The notes below the pieces were generated by a model. It saw nothing but the letters and a program-made list of their open reading frames with translations. It searched no databases and was not told the DNA's origin. A DNA stretch of 5,580 bases from Verrucomicrobiota bacterium. GTDB lineage: Bacteria > Verrucomicrobiota > Verrucomicrobiia > Limisphaerales > UBA1100. The position numbers were made by a program, and so were the translations under genes. Shown here in pieces: positions 1 to 5,580 of this stretch (position 1 is the stretch's first letter; every line of letters begins with the position of its first letter). The DNA is taken from contig DQLO01000329.1 of assembly GCA_015660155.1 (NCBI GenBank), positions 1-5,580 of the forward strand. The letters run 5' to 3'.

Positions 1-2001
1 CGCCAAACCGGCCTCAACGACGAAATCGCCGGACATCACCTGGATCGCTACCTCAACCTGCTGGATTTCAGCCACATGATTTTCCTGCAATCCGATGTGG
101 ACGCCCTTACCAAAAAATACGGCACCACCCTCGATGACCACGTGAAAATGGGCAACCCCCGCCCCTCCAATGAAATCTACGCCCTCTTTCTCAAGCGCCT
201 CACCGAGCGCCAACAATGGGTGGATGAATTCCTGAAGGGCAAATTCGATTTTACAAAAAAAGAACGCTTCCTCACCCTGCGCACCAAGGAACCCTGGCCC
301 AAAGACAACGGCGCCGCGCGCAAACTCTGGCATTCCCGCGTCAAGCTCGAGGTGCTCAACGACATCCTGGCCCTCGACAAAAGCGACACCGCCAAGTCCG
401 ACCCAAAAAAACTCACCGCAAGCCGCAAGAAAATATCCCGCCGCTACGAGCGCCTGCTCAAACGAATGAAGGCCAATGAGCTGGACGACAAACTCGAAAC
501 ATATCTGAGCGCCCTCACCCGCGCCTTTGATCCGCACTCGGATTATATGAGCCCCATCGAGGCCAAGAATTTTGACATCAACAGCATCGACATGCAGCTC
601 ACCGGCATCGGCGCCGTGCTGACCACCGACGAAGGCTACACCAAAATCGTGCGCATTATGCCCGGCGGTCCCGCCGGAAAAAGCGGCCTCATCCACGCCA
701 ATGACAAAATCATCGCCGTAAGAAACCCCGGCGATAAAGAAGCCACCGACTTGATCGATATGGGGATCAACGACGTTGTCCAACTCATTCGCGGCAAAAA
801 AGACACCATCGTGGAACTCACCATTATCCCCGCCGGCAAGAGCGAATCAAAGATTATCAAAATCACCCGCGACGTCGTAAAGCTCGAGGACTCCCTCGCC
901 AAAGCCTACATCATCGAACGCAAGGTGAACGGCAAAACCGAAAAACTTGGCATCCTCAATCTACCCGGCTTTTACAGCAAATCCTCCGACGACTGCCGCA
1001 CTCTCCTCGAGCGCCTCAAAAAAGAAAAAGTAGACGGCATCGTTCTCGACCTCCGCATGAACGGCGGCGGCATCCTGCAGGAATCCGTCAACATAACCGG
1101 CCTCTTCATCGACGTCGGCCCCGTGGTGCAGGTAAAAGATTTCCGCAGCCAAAACAAAGTGCTCGGCGACACCAAACGCGGCATCGTCTACGATGGCCCA
1201 CTCGTGGTGGCCGTAAGCCCCATGAGCGCCTCCGCCTCCGAAATCGTGGCCGCCGCACTGCAAGATCACGGCCGGGCCGTAATTGTCGGCTCCCAAGCCA
1301 CCCACGGCAAAGGCACTGTCCAACAACTGCTGCCGCTCAACCGACGCATCCTCGCCAATCTCGGTGAAGATTCCGGGCGCCTCAAGTTTACCATCTCAAA
1401 ATTCTACCGCATCAACGGCAGCACCACCCAGCGCCTCGGCGTGCTCTCGGATGTGGAACTGCCATCCATCTTCGACCACCTCGGAATGGGCGAAGCCAAA
1501 CTGCCCCGCGCACTCGAGGCCGATAAAATTGCCAAGGTCACCTACAAGGTTCTCAACCGCGTGGAACCCTTCCTCACCAGCCTGCGCAAAAGCTCCGCCA
1601 AGCGTGTGGGGAAAAGTGCCGACTTCAAATACATCAACGAAGACATCGCCCGCGCCAAAAAACATCAGGCCGATAAAACCGTTTCCCTCAACGAAACCGA
1701 GCGCCGCAAAGAACGCGCCAACAACAAAACCCGCATCGAGGCCCGCAACAAGGAACGCGCCAGCCGCAAACACCCGGTGGAAAAATATTTTGAAATCAGC
1801 GTGAAAAACGCCGAGGCCAACAAGCCCCTCAAAAAACTCGACGCCCCAAAACCCAAAAAGGAACAAGCCGACGCCTCGCCCATTCCGATGGACGATTCCA
1901 ACACCTTCACCCTCGATGCCACCCTGCGCGAAACCCTCGATATCCTCAGTGACTACGTGCGCCTCCGCGACGTCCTCCCCAACGTCAGCCGCCGCGACTA
2001 A
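1..2001 (+). CDS. prc: Carboxy-terminal processing (tail-specific) protease Prc/Tsp, family S41; 5'-partial
   Basis: Periplasmic serine protease that binds nonpolar C-termini of substrate proteins and degrades or trims them; in other bacteria it handles tagged proteins, lipoproteins and peptidoglycan hydrolases. The frame is open from base 1, and residues before the first ATG (76) already match the family's N-terminal helical domain (RYLNLLDFSH followed by FLQSDVDAL), so the true start and signal peptide lie upstream. In visible residues (666 in all): N-terminal domain about 1-190; PDZ domain about 195-285, with the loop LTGIGAVL and GGPAGKSGL; S41 core about 310-470 with DLRMNGGG; C-terminal DUF3340-like domain about 480-666, rich in Lys, Arg and Glu. 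The Ser-Lys catalytic pair is intact: middle Ser of SASASE (residue 411, base 1231) and Lys of THGKGTVQ (residue 437, base 1309), with the conserved Asp of QDHG at 422 (1264). Spacing equals E. coli Prc S430/D441/K455. No frameshift is seen. Identification is very secure; only the 5' boundary is missing. Confidence 0.97.
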   Translation, partial: RQTGLNDEIAGHHLDRYLNLLDFSHMIFLQSDVDALTKKYGTTLDDHVKMGNPRPSNEIYALFLKRLTERQQWVDEFLKGKFDFTKKERFLTLRTKEPWPKDNGAARKLWHSRVKLEVLNDILALDKSDTAKSDPKKLTASRKKISRRYERLLKRMKANELDDKLETYLSALTRAFDPHSDYMSPIEAKNFDINSIDMQLTGIGAVLTTDEGYTKIVRIMPGGPAGKSGLIHANDKIIAVRNPGDKEATDLIDMGINDVVQLIRGKKDTIVELTIIPAGKSESKIIKITRDVVKLEDSLAKAYIIERKVNGKTEKLGILNLPGFYSKSSDDCRTLLERLKKEKVDGIVLDLRMNGGGILQESVNITGLFIDVGPVVQVKDFRSQNKVLGDTKRGIVYDGPLVVAVSPMSASASEIVAAALQDHGRAVIVGSQATHGKGTVQQLLPLNRRILANLGEDSGRLKFTISKFYRINGSTTQRLGVLSDVELPSIFDHLGMGEAKLPRALEADKIAKVTYKVLNRVEPFLTSLRKSSAKRVGKSADFKYINEDIARAKKHQADKTVSLNETERRKERANNKTRIEARNKERASRKHPVEKYFEISVKNAEANKPLKKLDAPKPKKEQADASPIPMDDSNTFTLDATLRETLDILSDYVRLRDVLPNVSRRD

Positions 2002-2071
2002 CCGCACAGGGTAACAACCAAATCCCTCCCGCGGGTAACTCGCCCGTTCGCTTCCCGTCTAACTCCACGGT

Positions 2072-2575
2072 ATGAATGCTGGTATTTGGACAATAACTTT
2101 CTCGCGCGCGTTCAGCATTACCTTGGCTCTGGCCTTCAGCGGACAGCTCGCCATTGCCCAACGCGTTCCATCCCCCCGCACAAAAGTAGGCCCGCGCGGC
2201 TGGATCAAGCCCACCAATCAGGGCAAAGGCCATCCCATCCGCTACCGCCTCCCCGTGCGTCCGCTCAACTACCGCGTAAACCCCGACCCCAACGACCCCA
2301 GCCAACGCGCATTTTCCGCCACCACCCCGCTCGCGGCCACTTGGGTTCGTGCCGGCACCGATGTCAATCGCACCTACGGCGATTATTACGTGGACCCTTT
2401 TGTGTGGTTCAACAATAACCAACGCCCCGCCAACGCAGTTTGGGATCCCGCCCTCGGTCGCTGGATCGATCCCTCCGGCCAATGGGTTTGGCGCGACCCC
2501 AATAATACCACCAACTGGATTTCCACCCGCACCATCCGCGTTATCATCCGCCAACCCTTCACCCCGCCTCGCTAA
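2072..2575 (+). CDS. Small secreted Trp-rich protein of unknown function
   Basis: I do not recognise this 167-residue protein. The start at 2072 is supported by a signal peptide: a short N-region with Arg12, a hydrophobic stretch at about 13-28, and a likely signal peptidase I site after AIA (between Ala29 and Gln30). The predicted mature protein is about 138 residues, has no Cys, and is rich in Pro, Arg, Asn and Trp. Residues 31-80 are Pro/Arg-rich and probably extended. The C-terminal part (102-149) has many aromatics, with Trp at 112, 124, 131, 138, 140 and 149. Residues 124-143 contain a short internal repeat of the form W-x-D-P-x-G-x every seven residues (WDPALGR, WIDPSGQ, then WVWRDPN). 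There is no lipobox and no obvious second membrane segment, so it is probably periplasmic or exported. It begins 70 nt after the prc stop and ends 42 nt before crcB. No clear Shine-Dalgarno sequence precedes the ATG. That it is a real gene is likely, given the clean signal peptide and compact spacing. Confidence 0.75.
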   Translation: MNAGIWTITFSRAFSITLALAFSGQLAIAQRVPSPRTKVGPRGWIKPTNQGKGHPIRYRLPVRPLNYRVNPDPNDPSQRAFSATTPLAATWVRAGTDVNRTYGDYYVDPFVWFNNNQRPANAVWDPALGRWIDPSGQWVWRDPNNTTNWISTRTIRVIIRQPFTPPR

Positions 2576-2617
2576 GAAACCCTCGCCAACCGCCGCGCGC
2601 GCGTGTACATCCCGCGC

Positions 2618-2995
2618 ATGACTTGGCTTTGCATTGCCCTCGGCGGCGCACTCGGCAGCCTCGGCCGACACGGATTGGAGGTCGGGCTTGCGCGATTTGA
2701 AACCTTCCCCTTCGGCACCCTCGCCGCCAATGTGCTCGGCTCACTGGCCATCGGCATCGCGGCGGGGTTCTGGGAAATCGACCAACGCAAATCCCCCACC
2801 GCGCTTTTCCTCATCACCGGATTCTGCGGCGGCTTTACCACCTTCTCCACCTTCAGTTTGCAAACCCTCGAACTCATCCAAAAAAATGACTGGACCAAAG
2901 CCGGCGCCAACATAGCCGCTTCCGTCGCCCTCTGCCTCCTTTGCACTTGGGCCGGTTGGATGCTCGGGCAATCATTGCGAAAAACGACGGCTTAA
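2618..2995 (+). CDS. crcB: Fluoride-specific ion channel/exporter, CrcB (Fluc) family
   Basis: Inner-membrane fluoride channel of the Fluc family; members form antiparallel dual-topology dimers that let cytoplasmic fluoride leave the cell. The protein is 125 residues from the ATG at 2618, the usual family length. Visible hallmarks are GGALGSLGR at 9-17, GTLAANVLGS at 33-42 with the pore Asn38, and GFCGGFTTFSTF at 68-79 holding the two fluoride-lining Phe residues (76 and 79) and the small-residue break of the third helix. Four hydrophobic segments are evident at about 3-18, 33-52, 62-87 and 96-117. A GTG at 2603 in the same frame would add five residues (MYIPR); I prefer the ATG because the family normally begins a few residues before the GGxxGxxxR motif, and neither start has a clear Shine-Dalgarno sequence. 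The gene follows the small secreted protein by 42 nt. I see no fluoride riboswitch in the upstream gap. All key residues are present, so it is probably functional. Confidence 0.95.
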   Translation: MTWLCIALGGALGSLGRHGLEVGLARFETFPFGTLAANVLGSLAIGIAAGFWEIDQRKSPTALFLITGFCGGFTTFSTFSLQTLELIQKNDWTKAGANIAASVALCLLCTWAGWMLGQSLRKTTA

Positions 2996-2999
2996 TGAT

Positions 3000-3074
3000 T
3001 TGAACCGCCAAGGCGCAAAGACGCCAAGGAATAAATCCATAAAAACTTGGCGTCTTTGCGCCTTGGCGGTTCAA
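3000..3074. repeat. Perfect 29-bp inverted repeat with 17-nt loop; probable dispersed intergenic repeat
   Basis: The left arm (3000-3028) is exactly complementary to the right arm (3046-3074), with a 17-nt AT-rich loop (3029-3045). Each arm is made of 8-nt near-tandem units: CGCCAAGG (3006-3013), CGCAAAGA (3014-3021) and CGCCAAGG (3022-3029, last base in the loop), mirrored on the right as CTTGGCG, TCTTTGCG and CCTTGGCG. The hairpin starts five bases after the crcB stop. No T-run follows the right arm, so it is not a textbook intrinsic terminator, though a stem this long could still block read-through or protect the 3' end of the crcB mRNA. From memory, closely similar palindromes recur between genes in many bacterial genomes; copy number here cannot be judged from one copy. 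Confidence 0.9.
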
Positions 3075-3085
3075 CTCCTATTTCC

Positions 3086-3114
3086 TTGCCCGCCCCAGCC
3101 CCCGCCGATACATT
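3086..3114 (+). promoter_or_regulatory. Predicted sigma-70-type promoter for the tRNA-Thr gene
   Basis: TTGCCC at 3086-3091 and TACATT at 3109-3114 each match the -35 and -10 consensus at four of six positions, and the spacer is exactly 17 nt. Transcription would start near 3121, giving a leader of only two or three bases before the tRNA. The stretch between the -10 and the tRNA, GCGCCCC (3115-3121), is GC-rich and resembles the discriminator of stringently controlled stable-RNA promoters. This is pattern matching only; housekeeping promoters in PVC bacteria are poorly characterised. Confidence 0.5.
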
Positions 3115-3123
3115 GCGCCCCAC

Positions 3124-3199
3124 GCCAGTGTAGCTCAGTTGGTAGAGCAGCTCATTCGTAATGAGCAGGTCAACGGTTCGACTCCGTTCACTGGCTCCA
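3124..3199 (+). tRNA. tRNA-Thr, anticodon CGT
   Basis: A complete 76-nt cloverleaf that decodes ACG threonine codons. The acceptor stem GCCAGTG (3124-3130) pairs with CACTGGC (3189-3195). The D arm is GCTC/GAGC (3133-3136 with 3145-3148) around the loop AGTTGGTA. The anticodon stem GCTCA/TGAGC (3150-3154 with 3162-3166) encloses the loop TTCGTAA, giving anticodon CGT at 3157-3159. The variable loop is AGGTC. The T arm AACGG/CCGTT (3172-3176 with 3184-3188) carries the loop TTCGACT. The discriminator base is T (3196) and the CCA end is encoded (3197-3199). All stems are fully paired, so the gene appears intact. The next protein start is only 11 nt downstream, with no terminator in between. Confidence 0.98.
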
Positions 3200-3210
3200 T
3201 TCATTTTGCC

Positions 3211-5580
3211 ATGAAAACACTTTCACTTCTGGCCGCCCTGCCCTTCGCCTTGTTTGCTGCTGACGATGCACCCAAGTCGCCCGACCCGCGCATCATCATC
3301 GAGCTCATCGCCGAAGCGCCCGACATCGTCACCCCCACCGGCCTCGGCGTAGACGCCAAAGGCCGAGTGATCGTCATCGAAAGCCACACCCATTTTCGCC
3401 CCAAAGATTACAAAGGCCCCGAACGCGATCGCGTGCTGATGTTCACTCCTTCAGCAAAAGGCAAAGCCAAGCGCAGCATTTTTTATGAAGGTCTCAAAAT
3501 GGGCATGGATGTTTGCATTGGCAAAAACGGATGGGTGTACCTCGCCGAACGCAGCCGCATCCTCCGCGTGCGCGATACGAACAACGATGGCAAGGCCGAC
3601 AAAACCGAAGACATCATCACCCTAAAAACCACCGGCACTTATCCGCACAATGGCCTCAGCGGATTGAGCTTTGACCTAAAAGGAAATCTCATCTTCGGCC
3701 TCGGCGAAAACCTCGGCCACGCGTACACGATGCTTGGCAGTGATGGCGTAAAAATCGAGGGCGCGGCCGGCATCGGCGGTGGCGTGTTTCGCTGCACCGC
3801 TGATGGCAAAAAGCTCGAGCAAATCGCCCGCGGCTTTTGGAATCCCTTCGGCACATGCGTCGATAAATGGGGCCGCATCTTCGCCGTCGACAACGACCCC
3901 GGCAATCGCCCGCCTTGCCGACTGCTTCACGTCGTGCAAGACGGCGACTACGGCTACCGCTACAAATACGGCCGCACCGGCCACCACCCCTTCCTCGCGT
4001 GGAACGGCGAACTGCGCGGCACGCTCCCGATGATCCACGGCACCGGCGAAGCCCCGTGCGAAGTCATCCATTTCGATTCCCCCACCTTCCCGCAGGAATA
4101 CCGAGGCCGCCTGCTCGTCACTTCCTGGGGCGATCACCGCATCGAGAGCTACGCCCTAAAACGCAAAGGCACCTCCGTCAGCGCCACGATGATCCCCCTC
4201 ATCCAAGGCGGCGACACCTTCCGCCCCGTCGGCCTCGCCATGGCCCCCGACGGCTGCCTCTACCTCAGCGACTGGGGCAGCAGCTCCTACAATCTAAACA
4301 AAAAAGGCCGCCTCTGGCGTATCCGGCCCGTGAAAAATTTCAAGGCGAAGCCAATCGGAAATCTCGATTGGCCGAAAAATGATCAACAAACGCTATCGAA
4401 GATCACCAAGAAAAAAATTCCTCACCATAATTGGAAAGAACACGGTGAGGTCGTCAAACAGGCGGCCAATAATCCCGACCCATTCCTTCGTCACGCGTGG
4501 TTAATTTGCCTAAAAAGAAATTTAGGAGCACACAATCTCATTGCGCAAGGCACAGTCAAACTCAACAACACGGAACAATCTGTGCTGACGCATGCCTCTC
4601 TCTCCCACCCTCTCTTAAAAAAGTTATTTAACCAAACTGTCCCAAGCCAAAATACAGCGCCAATCATTCAATTCGAATACGCCCGCTGGGTGGCCGACAC
4701 CAAGCAAGTCAATCTCCGGCCTCAGATTCTTGCCCGTTTAAATAGCGGCCCTCAAAACTACCGCCTCTTCCGTGCCTATCTCGCCTGTCTCGATGAATTG
4801 GATGGCAATGCGAATCCCGATCGCTTCAACGAAAAGTTTGCGCTGACGCTTTTGGAAAAGGCGGGGACATCCGACACATTGCGCGGGCACGTGTTGCGGT
4901 ATTTTCCGGATGACCATAAAGCGATCGATTCCAAAAAACTCATCGCGTGGATGGGCTCCAAAAACAAAGCGCTCCGGCGCGAGGCCATTTGGAAAATGCG
5001 CAGCCACCTCGATGAATCCGCCCACGCCGCCCTGCGCAAATTGGCGCTCGATGACAAGCAGTCGCTTGATTTGCGGCTCGCGGCCACGGCGGTATTTGGC
5101 GTCAGCGAATCGCCAGATTCCGGCACCTTACTGGAGATTGCCAAAACAATAAATGCAGCCCTCCACGCCGAGGCACTGCGCAGTTTGGTGGGCGCACATT
5201 TTGAAGTGGGTGGGCAAAAGCAATTGGCCGCGTTGAACTCACCCGCCGCCAATCGCGCGATGGGCAAGCCGTTCATCAAAAATCCACCGGACACAAAAAA
5301 TACCGTCGCGTGGCTCAAACGGCTTGACACGCTGGACGGCAAACCCAACGCGGCCACAGGCGAACGCATTTTCTTCAATCGCAAAATCGCCACCTGCGCC
5401 AACTGCCACCAAGTGAATGAACGCGGCACACGCGTCGGCCCGGATCTCACGCACATCGGCCGAGGCGCATCGCGCACACGCATTTTGGAATCCATTTTGC
5501 AACCGAACAAAGAAGTGTCGCCCTACCTGCGCGCGTGGGTGATCACGATGAAAAACGGTGCCGTGCACAGCGGCATCGCG
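3211..5580 (+). CDS. Secreted PVC-type dehydrogenase with HEAT-like region and C-terminal c-type haem domain; 3'-partial
   Basis: Probable extracytoplasmic oxidoreductase of the type expanded in Planctomycetes and Verrucomicrobia (the architecture of TIGR02604 followed by TIGR02603). The frame is open from ATG 3211 to the window end, 790 residues without a stop. The start is supported by a signal peptide: Lys2, hydrophobic 4-15, cleavage near Ala16/Ala17. Residues about 28-375 form a six-bladed propeller-like, sorbosone/glucose-dehydrogenase-like domain, with blade motifs such as PTGLGVDAKGRVIV, FWNPFGTCVDKWGRIFAVDND and PVGLAMAPDGCLYLSDWG; DTNNDGKAD (122-130) resembles a calcium-binding loop. 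Residues about 385-700 look helical and HEAT-like (NPDPFLRHAW, LRREAIWKM, LDLRLAATAVFG). The haem domain starts near 715, with CANCH at 729-733 (bases 5395-5409) for covalent haem attachment, then VGPDLTHIGRG and LESILQPNKEVSPYLRAWVI. Substrate is unknown; sugars or other alcohols are plausible for this fold. It begins 11 nt after tRNA-Thr without a Shine-Dalgarno sequence. The C-terminus lies beyond the window. Confidence 0.92.
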   Translation, partial: MKTLSLLAALPFALFAADDAPKSPDPRIIIELIAEAPDIVTPTGLGVDAKGRVIVIESHTHFRPKDYKGPERDRVLMFTPSAKGKAKRSIFYEGLKMGMDVCIGKNGWVYLAERSRILRVRDTNNDGKADKTEDIITLKTTGTYPHNGLSGLSFDLKGNLIFGLGENLGHAYTMLGSDGVKIEGAAGIGGGVFRCTADGKKLEQIARGFWNPFGTCVDKWGRIFAVDNDPGNRPPCRLLHVVQDGDYGYRYKYGRTGHHPFLAWNGELRGTLPMIHGTGEAPCEVIHFDSPTFPQEYRGRLLVTSWGDHRIESYALKRKGTSVSATMIPLIQGGDTFRPVGLAMAPDGCLYLSDWGSSSYNLNKKGRLWRIRPVKNFKAKPIGNLDWPKNDQQTLSKITKKKIPHHNWKEHGEVVKQAANNPDPFLRHAWLICLKRNLGAHNLIAQGTVKLNNTEQSVLTHASLSHPLLKKLFNQTVPSQNTAPIIQFEYARWVADTKQVNLRPQILARLNSGPQNYRLFRAYLACLDELDGNANPDRFNEKFALTLLEKAGTSDTLRGHVLRYFPDDHKAIDSKKLIAWMGSKNKALRREAIWKMRSHLDESAHAALRKLALDDKQSLDLRLAATAVFGVSESPDSGTLLEIAKTINAALHAEALRSLVGAHFEVGGQKQLAALNSPAANRAMGKPFIKNPPDTKNTVAWLKRLDTLDGKPNAATGERIFFNRKIATCANCHQVNERGTRVGPDLTHIGRGASRTRILESILQPNKEVSPYLRAWVITMKNGAVHSGIA

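Noticed and set aside
1396..2007. Minus-strand ORF of 203 codons opposite the end of prc
   Set aside because: It is a Gly/Ala/Val/Phe-rich low-complexity translation typical of antisense to a Lys/Ala/Asn-rich GC-biased gene. It overlaps a confident protease domain and has no recognised motif.
2009..2039. Short direct repeat GGGTAAC at 2009-2015 and 2033-2039 between prc and the small secreted gene
   Set aside because: Seven bases repeated once in a short gap is not enough to call an operator. The nearby CCCGCGGG palindrome (2028-2035) is equally likely by chance in GC-rich sequence.
2576..2617. Fluoride riboswitch upstream of crcB
   Set aside because: The 42-nt gap is too short and has none of the conserved fluoride aptamer core; it is mainly a CG-alternating run.
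1985..2671. Minus-strand ORF of 228 codons covering the small secreted protein
   Set aside because: The + strand frame has a clear signal peptide and fits between neighbours on the same strand. The minus frame is Gly/Ala-rich, lacks a domain, and would overlap both prc and crcB.
3000..3085. Intrinsic (rho-independent) terminator for crcB
   Set aside because: The hairpin is strong, but the right arm is followed by CTCCTATTTCC rather than a U-run, and the 29-bp stem with a 17-nt loop is larger than usual. It is better described as a repeat, with a possible but unproven role at the transcript end.
2992..3204. Minus-strand ORF of 70 codons spanning the tRNA and the inverted repeat
   Set aside because: It is an antisense reading of tRNA-Thr (the peptide ASERSRTVDLLITNELL is a familiar mis-annotation of this tRNA) continued through the palindrome. 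It has no independent coding signal.
3180..3300. Integrative-element attachment site at the 3' end of tRNA-Thr
   Set aside because: There is no integrase gene, no duplicated tRNA 3' end in the window, and the adjacent gene looks like ordinary chromosomal content.
4776..5510. Long minus-strand ORF (244 codons) opposite the dehydrogenase
   Set aside because: It lies wholly opposite a clear + strand gene with recognisable HEAT-like and haem motifs. Its translation shows no family features, and GC-biased third positions readily produce such shadows.

Overview
The window most likely comes from a member of the Verrucomicrobiota or a related PVC-group bacterium. The main evidence is the large secreted protein at the right end, a propeller-type dehydrogenase carrying a C-terminal c-type haem domain, an architecture expanded in Planctomycetes and Verrucomicrobia. 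Moderately high GC (roughly 55-60% by eye) and start codons without a clear Shine-Dalgarno sequence fit this. The assignment is an inference; no ribosomal RNA or other phylogenetic marker is present.

Layout, all on the + strand. Positions 1-2001 hold the 3' part of a tail-specific periplasmic protease (Prc/Tsp, peptidase family S41) whose N-terminus lies before the window. After 70 nt, 2072-2575 encodes a small secreted Trp-rich protein of unknown function. After a further 42 nt comes a fluoride channel of the CrcB/Fluc family (2618-2995). Five bases after its stop codon lies a perfect 29-bp inverted repeat with a 17-nt loop (3000-3074), whose arms are built from degenerate 8-nt tandem units. 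It looks like a dispersed intergenic repeat. A plausible sigma-70-type promoter (3086-3114) then leads into a complete tRNA-Thr(CGT) with encoded CCA (3124-3199). Only 11 nt later starts the secreted dehydrogenase/haem protein (3211 to the window end), which runs off the right edge.

Functionally the genes are mixed: envelope protein quality control (Prc), fluoride detoxification (CrcB), translation (tRNA-Thr), and extracytoplasmic oxidation linked to electron transfer (dehydrogenase-cytochrome). The first three CDSs are close enough to share a transcript, but their functions do not obviously connect. The most notable arrangements are the repeat, the tRNA so close to a protein start that the two may share a transcript, and an AT-richer interval at the domain junction of the dehydrogenase. 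I found no mobile element, CRISPR array, phage gene or defence system, and nothing that amounts to a convincing undescribed system.
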